From the NCBI GenBank assembly GCA_028292665.1, contig JAQGLW010000134.1, forward strand, positions 1 through 64,000: DNA of 64,000 nt. The letters run 5' to 3'. This DNA is from Herminiimonas sp. (GTDB lineage Bacteria; Pseudomonadota; Gammaproteobacteria; Burkholderiales; Burkholderiaceae_D). Position numbers and translations under genes: made by a program. Of the stretch, positions 56,242 through 64,000 are shown piece by piece; within the stretch, counting starts at the first letter, position 1, and the number at the start of each line of letters is the position of its first letter. A model generated the notes under the pieces. It did not search any database and was not told where the DNA came from. It saw only the letters and a list, made by a program, of their open reading frames with translations.

Positions 56242-57888
56242 ATGAATCCAACAATTAAAAATTTGATGGTGCTGCCATCCAAAATATGCAGCCGGTTTAT
56301 TCGTACTTCCAGAGAAATCTCGTTATCACGATATTTCAGTCAAAGACGTCTGTCACAAAGTTCAAAAGACGTCGTTCTTGTGCAGTGCGTAGAAGATTTG
56401 TATTATTTCGGGCTATTTGGACAGATTATTTCTTCATTGCGTGAACAGCGACCAATCCGCGCCGAGCAATTTGTATTGAAAAGTCTGCGCGTGGGCGAGT
56501 CACGCTCCGTTATTGGCTTCCTCGTTTTCCGATTATTCATCAATCGCTCAGCAGGTCGTAAATGGGTAGGTCTGTATAACTCATTTTGTGACGGCGTGGG
56601 CTACCGCAGTATGGATTTGAGTCATCCGATCGACGATGTGATTGACCTGTGCAGGTCTATTGCATGCTGGCGAAAACTTTCTTCTAAAGAGATGCTCCCA
56701 TCTCTTGTCATTGACAGTGTTCCGGTTGGGGACTTGATCAACGATTCATTTTTGCGTTTCAAGCCCGCGCCTACGGTAGATATCAAAGATGTCTACCTGT
56801 TGCTTGTTATATGGCAGACGTATCGTGACGTTCGTCGAGCTAAGAATTACTTCGTCAGGATTAGACCGGTCCTGTATTTAACGTCTTACAGTACGTATAT
56901 TCAGCATGGTATTGCAGTGAGGGTGGCCTTACAGTGCGGCGTGCGCGTATATTCATTTGGTAATTATCAACAGTTTTCGAAGGAGCTGTCCGTCAACGAT
57001 TGGATGCATACGACTAATCCTGACACCTATGCCAGGGATTTTTTATTGTTTGAAAATCAGGAAAAAAAACTGGCTGAGGCGGCGGATGGCCTTGCGACAC
57101 GTATGGCGGGCGGCATCGACAGTGCTACCGCATACATGAAAAAGTCGGCTTACGTTGAATCGAGTGACGCTGTGCCGGATGTGCGCGGGGCTTTGGTTAT
57201 CTTTCTGCACGATTTCTTTGATAGCCCCCATGTATATAGAGACATGGTGTTCCCGGATTTTTGGGAGTGGATATGTTTTACAATCGACACTCTGAAAAAA
57301 GCGCATATTCCCTTTTTCATCAAGCCTCATCCCAACCAGATAAGCTTGAGCGATGGAGTGCTAACAGACTTGAAACATCGCTATCCGGATGTATCAATAA
57401 TTTCTCCCGGTATCACTAACAAACAGCTTGCTAACGCCGGGTTAACCTGTGCTGTCACCGTCTACGGCACGGTAGCGCACGAAATGGCATATCTTGGAGT
57501 GCCATCTATCGCGTGCGCAAATCATCCGCATGTCAGCTTTCAGTTTTGTAAAACGGCAAAAAGTAAATCCGATTATGCCGATGCGCTTTTGAAATATGCT
57601 GATACTAATGTAGAGAAATCTGAAATGCGTCGGCAGAGTTTGATTTTTTACTACATGCATAATTTAAATCAGAGCGCAGAGGACAAAGCTTTCAGGGATG
57701 CGGTTTCAAGGTTCCGCAATTGTTGCCATAATCCGTCAGTTGAGAATATGGGACCATCAACTTTGCTGAGTGGAATTGCGACACTTCCAGGATTTAAATA
57801 TTACATATCTAGCCTTATCGAGACGCCGAATGACACGGATCGGCCGCACGCCGATATGCCTGTTACCTTGCATAATTCGGCCTTGTAA
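56242..57888 (+). CDS. Capsule polysaccharide transferase-like protein (KpsC/LipB-like)
   Basis: The 548-residue protein has a C-terminal part with FFIKPHPNQ near residue 360, then VYGTVAHEMAYLGVPSIA near residue 410 and a final HPHVSFQF, resembling the capsule polysaccharide biosynthesis (KpsC/KpsS/LipB) domain. The N-terminal half has no clear motif. Such enzymes transfer Kdo or other sugars during capsule initiation; CMP-Pse is another possible donor here (inference). The ATG at 56242 is preferred to the TTG at 56233. The gene and its neighbours are somewhat A/T-rich. Confidence 0.65.
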   Translation: MNPTIKNLMVLPSKICSRFIRTSREISLSRYFSQRRLSQSSKDVVLVQCVEDLYYFGLFGQIISSLREQRPIRAEQFVLKSLRVGESRSVIGFLVFRLFINRSAGRKWVGLYNSFCDGVGYRSMDLSHPIDDVIDLCRSIACWRKLSSKEMLPSLVIDSVPVGDLINDSFLRFKPAPTVDIKDVYLLLVIWQTYRDVRRAKNYFVRIRPVLYLTSYSTYIQHGIAVRVALQCGVRVYSFGNYQQFSKELSVNDWMHTTNPDTYARDFLLFENQEKKLAEAADGLATRMAGGIDSATAYMKKSAYVESSDAVPDVRGALVIFLHDFFDSPHVYRDMVFPDFWEWICFTIDTLKKAHIPFFIKPHPNQISLSDGVLTDLKHRYPDVSIISPGITNKQLANAGLTCAVTVYGTVAHEMAYLGVPSIACANHPHVSFQFCKTAKSKSDYADALLKYADTNVEKSEMRRQSLIFYYMHNLNQSAEDKAFRDAVSRFRNCCHNPSVENMGPSTLLSGIATLPGFKYYISSLIETPNDTDRPHADMPVTLHNSAL

Positions 57889-58018
57889 TGGCAGACGCTG
57901 CCATCGTAGCAGCAGACCACTGTATCTACAGCCGTAGAATGAGAGCGCATCTGAAGTCATGCCGCTTCCACGCTGCCTTCCAAAATAATAAACGTAATTT
58001 ATTTGAGAATCCGATTGC

Positions 58019-59755
58019 ATGAGTTCATATAACTTCACGAAATTCTTTCGCTATTTTCCGAACTTCGTCAAATTTGTTTTTCGAAATTTTCCGTCAGCCT
58101 ATGCATCGCTGGCAATTACAGTAATCGGCGTGGCGATGGAGTATGCGGCCCTGAGTGTCATGATCCCGCTTAGCAACGGTAGTAATGGCAATGCGACGAG
58201 TATGCGGGTAACAGAGCTTTGGCATGCAATCGTTAACAAGGTCGGACTTCCGGACGGCGCACGCACCTGGTTATGGCTTTTCCTGCTGCTTCTTGGGATT
58301 CGCATGATTATTGGGCTTGTTCAGATATTACTGAATACCTATGTGGCGAAGCGGATGCATGCCTACCTTTCTTCCACAACGTTCTGCCGCGTGGTCTCTG
58401 ATGTTTCACTGTCTGAAATATACAAGCGCTCGGTCGGCCATTACATTGCTTTAGCGGGCGACGAATCTGTCCGGGTCGGGCAGCTGTTTTTCTTTATGGC
58501 GCAGACCGTATCCGCGCTGCTCGCTGCATGTATCGGCCTATGGGTGCTCTATTTATTTTCGCCGCTGGTCTTCAAATTTACCATGCTCTTTTTAATCGTA
58601 TGCGCAGCCGCACTGAGTTTTTCCATGCGGCGTGTATTTTCGTTAAGCGCAGAATCGGGGCGGCTCTCAAGAGAGGCGAGCACAATTTTTATTGAGGCCC
58701 TTAACGGCTTGCGTTCCATTAGGTCGATGGCCGGCGAAAGTTACGTACGTGAGCGATACAGCAGCTCGATCCGCCGTTATGCCAAAGTGCTATTCATGGT
58801 GGATCTGTTTAACCATTCTTCTCGAACCCTGCCGGGACTGATATTGCTTGGCGCAAGCTTGGTGATCCTGTTCCCGGGCGCGGTATTTATGGGCGACGTA
58901 TCTGTTGTGTATTTTTTTACGATAACCACGATGCTTATCCGGGTGCTTTCATTCCTCGGTGTTGCCGTAGCATCGGGAGGCCACATGATCGTAGATATTC
59001 GTGCCGCATTTGAGCTGGATGAAATTTTGGGGCGGGACGAAGAGCGCGTGCCGAAACACCGAGGTCAACCAGTTACCAGCGTACGAAATATCACCTTCAG
59101 TAATCTGGGTTGCGGCTATAGCGCCAAACATAAATTACTTTCCGGTATATCAATTGAGGCGCGCGCCGGACGAAGCTATGGCGTAATAGGTCGTTCCGGT
59201 TCAGGGAAATCTACTCTGGCAGACGTGTTTCTCGGGTTATTGCTCCCGCAAGAAGGCGAGTTACATATTGACGGAGTACCTTACAAGGATCTTGATGCAA
59301 CTACGTTGCGCCGGCACGTGGTGCTGGTTGAGCAGCACACGCGCGTTTTTAGCGGAACTTTGCGGGAAAATATCGCTTTTGGCTTGCCGGTATCAGACCA
59401 GGAAATTGAATTCGCTATTGAATTGGCCGGTTTGCAAGACTTCATGAAGGGAATCCCTGCCGGATTGGATACGCATCTGGACTATCAAGGCGCCAACTTG
59501 TCGGGTGGACAGCGGCAACGTGTGGGCTTGGCTCGGGCACTGGTTCGTCAGCCTGACGTACTTATTCTGGACGAAGCTACCAGCGCACTTGATGGACACA
59601 CACGCGATGCAGTCATGGAACGGCTGCGCGATAGTTTTCGCGACCGGATCCTGGTCATGATTACGCATGACGAAAGAATCTGGCGTATGGCCGACGAGGT
59701 GTGGTGTATCGACGGCGGTACTCTCAGCATCCTTGCAAAGGACGACACGCAATGA
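58019..59755 (+). CDS. ABC exporter with fused membrane and ATPase domains (MsbA-like)
   Basis: The 578-residue half-transporter has a six-span ABC_membrane domain (about residues 30-320) and an ATPase domain with Walker A GRSGSGKST near residue 394, signature LSGGQRQR near residue 497 and Walker B VLILDEATSALD near residue 518. MsbA/PglK-type proteins flip lipid-linked saccharides or lipid A. In a cluster with Wzy/WaaL-like and glycosyltransferase genes it could be a PglK-type flippase for lipid-linked oligosaccharide (inference). It overlaps the FkbM gene by 4 bases. Confidence 0.85.
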   Translation: MSSYNFTKFFRYFPNFVKFVFRNFPSAYASLAITVIGVAMEYAALSVMIPLSNGSNGNATSMRVTELWHAIVNKVGLPDGARTWLWLFLLLLGIRMIIGLVQILLNTYVAKRMHAYLSSTTFCRVVSDVSLSEIYKRSVGHYIALAGDESVRVGQLFFFMAQTVSALLAACIGLWVLYLFSPLVFKFTMLFLIVCAAALSFSMRRVFSLSAESGRLSREASTIFIEALNGLRSIRSMAGESYVRERYSSSIRRYAKVLFMVDLFNHSSRTLPGLILLGASLVILFPGAVFMGDVSVVYFFTITTMLIRVLSFLGVAVASGGHMIVDIRAAFELDEILGRDEERVPKHRGQPVTSVRNITFSNLGCGYSAKHKLLSGISIEARAGRSYGVIGRSGSGKSTLADVFLGLLLPQEGELHIDGVPYKDLDATTLRRHVVLVEQHTRVFSGTLRENIAFGLPVSDQEIEFAIELAGLQDFMKGIPAGLDTHLDYQGANLSGGQRQRVGLARALVRQPDVLILDEATSALDGHTRDAVMERLRDSFRDRILVMITHDERIWRMADEVWCIDGGTLSILAKDDTQ

Positions 59756-60450
59756 GTCATCAAAGTTGGCTGCGCCGTGCCGGCCGCTGGCTGCGTAACC
59801 GCATGCCGATAGGCGGGCGGCTGTCGTACTCCCAGGAAGGGGAAGATATGGTACTCGCTCGAATGCTGGGAGAAAAGAGCAGCCCGGGTTTTTTTGTGGA
59901 CATCGGAGCGCATCATCCGGTACGCTACTCCAACACTTATTATTTTTATCGCCGTGGCTGGACCGGATTGAACGTGGATGCCTTGCCCGGCACTGCCAAT
60001 CTATTCCGCCGTATGCGCCCAAAAGACACCACGATAGAATGCGGAATCGGCAAAGAAGCGGGTTCAATGACTTATTTTTCATTTAACGAACCAGCGTTGA
60101 ATACTTTTTCGGAGCAGGAAGCGGCAAGAAAAAACCATCCTCCATACCATGTGATCGACAAGATTCAACTGCCTGTGATGACACTGGCACAATTACTGGA
60201 TCGACACCTGCCGGAAGGCACGGACATTGATTTCATGACTGTCGATACTGAAGGACTGGATCACGAAGTCATCGCTTCAAACGACTGGACTCGCTATCGG
60301 CCTAAAATAATTTTAGTTGAACTGTTGAATACCGGGCTTGAGGATTTGGCCGGCAACCCGACGGTGCATCTGTTGCAGCGCTTTGATTATCGAATTTTTG
60401 CAAAGACCTACAACACCTTCTTTTTTGTCGCTAAAGAATCGGTCTATTGA
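59752..60450 (+). CDS. FkbM family methyltransferase
   Basis: The 232-residue protein matches the Methyltransf_21/FkbM family: SYSQEGEDMVLARML, GFFVDIGAHHPVRYSNT and FMTVDTEGLDHEVI. FkbM proteins methylate sugar hydroxyls and are common in surface-glycan loci. The ATG overlaps the ABC exporter stop (ATGA), and the stop overlaps the next start, so the three genes are translationally coupled. Confidence 0.88.
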   Translation: MSHQSWLRRAGRWLRNRMPIGGRLSYSQEGEDMVLARMLGEKSSPGFFVDIGAHHPVRYSNTYYFYRRGWTGLNVDALPGTANLFRRMRPKDTTIECGIGKEAGSMTYFSFNEPALNTFSEQEAARKNHPPYHVIDKIQLPVMTLAQLLDRHLPEGTDIDFMTVDTEGLDHEVIASNDWTRYRPKIILVELLNTGLEDLAGNPTVHLLQRFDYRIFAKTYNTFFFVAKESVY

Positions 60451-61391
60451 TGGAGTCCCTGGTCGACATGAGAATAGCTGAAAAAACAGTTCAAGCTCCC
60501 ATCGCTTTATTTGTGTATAACCGCTTGCCGCATTTGCAAAAAACGCTAGCTGCGCTGTCGGCCAATGAGGAGGCTGCGTCCAGTCTGCTGTATATCTTTT
60601 CCGACGCGCCGAAAAATCCGGCGGATGAAAAGGCAGTGAGCGAAGTCAGGCGGTATATAAGGGATATCAGCGGATTTTCCGCTGTCCATATCATTGAACG
60701 GGAGAAGAACTACGGTCTGGCGCAATCGATAATCGATGGCGTTTCCAAAGTCAGCGGGGAGCATGGCCGCGTTGTTGTTCTTGAAGACGATATCGTTGTA
60801 TCGCTCTATTTTTTGAAGTACATGAATGATGCACTTGCGATGTATGAAAATGATGAACGAGTCATCAGCGTACATGGATACCAGTATCCGATCACGGCAC
60901 CGCTGCCTGCAACCTTTTTCCTGAAAGGCGCCGATTGCTGGGGATGGGCCACATGGAAGCGGGGATGGGATCTATTCGAGGCTGACGGCAGCGTTCTATT
61001 GAGAGAGTTAAAGCAGCGCAAGTTGACATATGCGTTCGATTTCGACGGATCCTATCCTTATACGAGGATGCTGAAAAATCAGATCAAGGCAAGAAATAAT
61101 TCATGGGCGATACGATGGTATGCGAGTGCTTACCTGAAGAATAGGTTCACACTCTATCCGGGACGCAGTCTCGCTCTCAATATCGGAATGGACAGCACCG
61201 GGACGCACTGTTCGACGACCGATGCATTCACCGGCGATATTGCCGATAGTCCGGTCAAGGTCGATCCGATCGAAATTGAGGAAAATGCGTTTGCAAGAAC
61301 ACAAATCGCTGGTTTTTTCAAGAAGACGCGGCCTTATTTACCGATAAGGATCATGCGCAAAGTGGCAAATGCAATTCAACGGATAAGATGA
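60450..61391 (+). CDS. Glycosyltransferase, GT2/GNT-I-like
   Basis: The 313-residue protein has a GT-A opening IALFVYNRLPHLQKTLAAL, then REKNYGLAQSIIDGV and VVVLEDDIVVSLYFLKYMNDAL, with EDD as the metal/nucleotide motif; WGWATWKRGWDLF follows. This pattern is common in O-antigen loci and is distantly related to GnT-I-type transferases. The ATG at 60450 overlaps the FkbM stop; 60468 is another candidate. The acceptor is unknown. Confidence 0.82.
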   Translation: MESLVDMRIAEKTVQAPIALFVYNRLPHLQKTLAALSANEEAASSLLYIFSDAPKNPADEKAVSEVRRYIRDISGFSAVHIIEREKNYGLAQSIIDGVSKVSGEHGRVVVLEDDIVVSLYFLKYMNDALAMYENDERVISVHGYQYPITAPLPATFFLKGADCWGWATWKRGWDLFEADGSVLLRELKQRKLTYAFDFDGSYPYTRMLKNQIKARNNSWAIRWYASAYLKNRFTLYPGRSLALNIGMDSTGTHCSTTDAFTGDIADSPVKVDPIEIEENAFARTQIAGFFKKTRPYLPIRIMRKVANAIQRIR

Positions 61392-61394
61392 TTT

Positions 61395-61928
61395 ATGTAC
61401 CTAAAGACTATTGCTAAAAAATGGTTGCCGCCGGAGCCGGTCAATCAGCTCAAGCCTTTGTTAAGGTGCGGGATTTATTTTCAGACCATTATCCAGACTG
61501 GGCGGCTGCCGGTGCCAATGCTTCAGGAGCGGATTCGATGAATTTGAAGCTGGCCAATTAAGATTTTTCTATGCGATTGCAGAATATACGCAACAAATCA
61601 AGCCGAATGTCGCATTGCTTTCCAGTGTATTGCAATATGTCCCGGAACCATATGCGATACTGGACGAGTTGATCGATAGCGATATACCTTACATCACTAT
61701 TGACCAGACGCTGATTCAAAAAAAGCGGACCGCATCACGGTTCAGCATGTATCGTCTTCAATTTATAAGGCTTCCTATCTTTTAAGGATATTTGGCGAAC
61801 GATCATTATTCGGAATTTTCAGAGACCGCTATGAAGTGCTGGTCCAATTTGAAAGCAGTTGCGACGGAAGCGGAGTTTCGAATGGCGTGGACTTTGCTTT
61901 TGGCGGAATGATTCTCCGTAAAATATAA
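61395..61928 (+). pseudogene. Broken methyltransferase gene, TIGR04325 family-like
   Basis: No single frame is open, but recognisable pieces occur in order. From 61395 an N-terminal piece (MYLKTIAKKWLPP) runs into a second frame with YPDWAAAGANASG. A large internal part, including the SAM-binding motif, is missing. A third stretch in another frame reads FDEFEAGQLRFFYAI, then NVALLSSVLQYVPEPYAIL and ITIDQTLI. After a further frameshift near 61742 comes HVSSSIYKASYLL to FGGMILRKI, with the stop at 61926-61928. These fragments fit the TIGR04325 methyltransferase family as I remember it. At least one deletion and two frame changes make it non-functional. Confidence 0.75.
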
Positions 61929-62005
61929 TCAGACGCTGTGTCACGGCGCAATGGTCTAATTTCAATTTAATTCACTATCCAGATTTCAGTAATGGGAGCA
62001 GGTCA

Positions 62006-63007
62006 ATGCGGGTGAGCGATTTCCGAACATTTAATGGCAGTCAGGTGCTGATTACCGGCGGGGTAGGTTTTATCGGTTCAAATTTGGCACGCCGTTTGGT
62101 CGGACTTGGCGCACACGTGACATTAGTCGATAGCCTGATTCCCCTTTACGGCGGAAATCTGTTCAATATCAAAGATATTCGAGAGCGGGTAACGCTGAAC
62201 ATTACCGATGTACGCGACCCGTTTGCGATGGCATATCTGGTGCAGGGCAAGGATTATCTTTTCAACCTTGCGGGCCAGACCAGTCACCTGGATTCGATGA
62301 CGGATCCGCAGACTGATTTGAATATCAATGCGGCGGCACAGTTATCAATCCTGGAAGCTTGCCGGCAGCACAATCCGACAATTAAGGTTGTCTTTGCCAG
62401 CACGCGTCAGATATACGGCAAGCCGGAATATTTGCCGGTAGACGAAGCGCATCCGATCAAGCCGGTGGATGTCAACGGCATCAATAAGCTCGCGGGAGAG
62501 TGGTATCACCTGTTATACAACAACGTGTATGGCATCAGAGCTTGTGCGCTGCGATTGACCAATACATACGGCCCCGGCATGCGCATTAAGGATGCGAAGC
62601 AGACTTTTTTAGGCATCTGGATCAAAAGCGCAATTGAGGGTAAGCCGATCATGGTATTCGGCGATGGATTGCAAATGCGCGATTTCAATTATGTGGATGA
62701 TGTCATAGAAGCATTGCTGCTGGCCGCCCTCGACCCCTGCGCGGATGGAAAAGTCTATAACCTGGGCAGCAGTGAGGTAATAAATCTGAAGCAATTGGCA
62801 CAAATGCTGACAGGCTTGTGTCCTCCTGTCCAATTCGACATTGTTCCGTTTCCTCCGGAGCGCAAGGCAATCGACATCGGTGACTATTACAGCAATTACG
62901 ATAAATTTCACATTGAACTGGGCTGGCAGCCGAAAGTAGGTCTGGAGCAGGGGTTGGCGGCGAGTTTGGATTATTACAAAAAAAACTTCGACAAATATTG
63001 TCAGTAA
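62006..63007 (+). CDS. NAD-dependent epimerase/dehydratase-like SDR with Asn in place of the catalytic Tyr
   Basis: The 333-residue extended SDR has ITGGVGFIGSNLARRL near residue 16, NLAGQTSHLDSM, FASTRQIYG, LRLTNTYGPGM and DFNYVDDVIEALL. At the expected YxxxK site the protein reads NGINK, with Asn157 aligned to Tyr and Lys161 conserved. It otherwise resembles UDP-glucose epimerases and dTDP-glucose dehydratase relatives. It precedes a DegT aminotransferase, so the two may make an amino sugar or act on one nucleotide sugar. Confidence 0.75.
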   Translation: MRVSDFRTFNGSQVLITGGVGFIGSNLARRLVGLGAHVTLVDSLIPLYGGNLFNIKDIRERVTLNITDVRDPFAMAYLVQGKDYLFNLAGQTSHLDSMTDPQTDLNINAAAQLSILEACRQHNPTIKVVFASTRQIYGKPEYLPVDEAHPIKPVDVNGINKLAGEWYHLLYNNVYGIRACALRLTNTYGPGMRIKDAKQTFLGIWIKSAIEGKPIMVFGDGLQMRDFNYVDDVIEALLLAALDPCADGKVYNLGSSEVINLKQLAQMLTGLCPPVQFDIVPFPPERKAIDIGDYYSNYDKFHIELGWQPKVGLEQGLAASLDYYKKNFDKYCQ

Positions 63008-63114
63008 ATAGGCAGGCAGCCACCATGTCCATCATGGAGATGGCGCACGTCAAACATATTTGGCAGTATTAATGAAATGAGTTCCGGTTGTATTTTCAGG
63101 CACGAGTAAACAAA

Positions 63115-64000
63115 ATGATTTCAATGAATGACTTCAAGGCTGAACCCGAGACATTGCGGCTTGCCGAATTGGCTGCAATGGAGCGGGTACTGCGTTCCGG
63201 CTGGTATGTGCTGGGCAAGGAACTGCAAGCCTTTGAGCTGGCTTGGGCCAGGACCTGTGGTGCAGGCCATGCCGTGGGAGTCGGCAATGGAATGGACGCG
63301 ATTGAAATCGGCCTGCGGGCGCTCGACATCGGTCCGGGGGATGAAGTCATCACTACGCCGATGACCGCCTTTGCTACGGTGTTGGCGATCATTCGTGCCG
63401 GCGCTACCCCGGTGCTTGCAGATATCGATCCGCGCACGGCACTGCTCGACCCGGTCAGCGTGGAACGATGCGTCGGCTCCAAAACCCGGGCTGTCCTGCT
63501 GGTGCATCTCTATGGACAGCTGCAACAGATGGAAAAATGGACGGCATTGTGCGAACGGCATGGCATCGCCCTGCTTGAAGACTGCGCTCAGGCGCATCTC
63601 GCACAGTGGAATGGCGTAACGGCCGGTTGTTTCGGGAGCTTTGGCGCATACAGTTTTTATCCTACTAAAAATCTGGGCGCATTGGGCGACGGAGGTGCGT
63701 TGATAAGCAATGATGAAGTGCTTGCGCAACGCACCGCGGTATTGCGTAATTATGGGCAGAGCGTCCGCTACCATCATCCTGTGCCGGGGCTCAATAGCCG
63801 TCTGGATGAGCTGCAGGCTGCATTGTTGATGACGCGGCTGGAATGGCTGGAAGAATTTACCGAACGCCGCCGCCAGATAGCGCGGGTTTATCATCTGAAT
63901 ATCGTTAATCCGGCAGTGCAGTTGCTGTCTGTGCCCGATCAGGCACGAAGCCATGTTTACCACTTGTTCGTGATACTGAGCAAAGAGCGTGATCGCTTAG
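63115..64000 (+). CDS. DegT/DnrJ/EryC1/StrS sugar aminotransferase, 5' part
   Basis: An open frame from the ATG at 63115 runs off the window end, giving 295 residues. They include SGWYVLGKELQAFE, GVGNGMDAIEIGL, TPMTAFATV, EDCAQAH and the Schiff-base lysine in SFYPTKNLGALGDGGA near residue 184. Unlike the 7344 enzyme it keeps the lysine, so it is a true transaminase. The pattern is close to FdtB/WecE/QdtB enzymes that aminate C3 or C4 of dTDP-keto sugars. The dTDP-4-keto-6-deoxyglucose made by RfbB could be its ultimate precursor (inference). The 107-base gap before it holds no recognisable element. Confidence 0.88.
   Translation, partial: MISMNDFKAEPETLRLAELAAMERVLRSGWYVLGKELQAFELAWARTCGAGHAVGVGNGMDAIEIGLRALDIGPGDEVITTPMTAFATVLAIIRAGATPVLADIDPRTALLDPVSVERCVGSKTRAVLLVHLYGQLQQMEKWTALCERHGIALLEDCAQAHLAQWNGVTAGCFGSFGAYSFYPTKNLGALGDGGALISNDEVLAQRTAVLRNYGQSVRYHHPVPGLNSRLDELQAALLMTRLEWLEEFTERRRQIARVYHLNIVNPAVQLLSVPDQARSHVYHLFVILSKERDRL

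Overview
The window looks like a chromosomal stretch of a Gram-negative betaproteobacterium. It carries ordinary housekeeping genes (apaH, a plsC-type acyltransferase, an adenine phosphoribosyltransferase and MTA-salvage genes) around a very large surface-polysaccharide island. Gene style and content suggest Burkholderiales, perhaps an Oxalobacteraceae member, but this is an impression from protein sequence and not a search result. I see no rRNA, tRNA, CRISPR array, transposase or phage gene.

Layout. 1-1441: end of a plsC-type acyltransferase and convergent apaH. 1929-11401: a compact co-directional cassette with a B12/radical-SAM protein, three enzymes of GDP-D-glycero-alpha-D-manno-heptose synthesis (HddA, HddC and GmhA types), two SDR enzymes, a split transketolase pair, a ColD-like PLP enzyme with His in place of the Schiff-base Lys, and a Nudix hydrolase. 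11508-20706: a TVP38-family membrane protein, a GT2, the Wzm/Wzt exporter pair and a 1766-residue fusion of methyltransferase, coiled coil, two GT2 domains and one GT4 domain. 20719-32468: an MBOAT/AlgX-like O-acetylation pair, two large membrane proteins, a reverse-strand methyltransferase, a small exported protein, two rhamnosyltransferase-like GT2s and an atypical SDR. 32595-37810: a salvage operon (aldolase-SDR fusion, mtnP, apt, mtnA) ending in a gmhB-like phosphatase. 38149-46528: dTDP-L-rhamnose genes rfbBACD, an epimerase, then manC-gmd-fcl for GDP-L-fucose. 46564-46741: a nested palindromic repeat. 46778-53876: a Wzy/WaaL-like protein and a complete pseudaminic acid pathway pseB-C-F-G-H-I. 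54003-64000: a PhyH-type oxygenase, a left-handed beta-helix transferase, a KpsC/LipB-like protein, an ABC exporter, an FkbM methyltransferase, a glycosyltransferase, a broken TIGR04325-type methyltransferase, an SDR and the start of a sugar aminotransferase.

How it fits together. The genes supply at least four activated sugars: GDP-heptose or a derivative, dTDP-L-rhamnose, GDP-mannose/GDP-L-fucose and CMP-pseudaminic acid. They also encode assembly glycosyltransferases, at least two export or polymerisation routes (Wzm/Wzt, and a Wzy/WaaL-like protein with a separate ABC exporter), and decoration by O-acetylation, methylation and possibly hydroxylation. The most unusual elements are the heptose/split-transketolase/ColD-like cassette, which I infer makes an uncommon deoxy or branched higher sugar; the single-chain ruler-plus-polymerase fusion; and the aldolase-SDR fused enzyme inside a methylthioadenosine salvage operon, which points to a DHAP-type shunt for MTA and 5'-deoxyadenosine.
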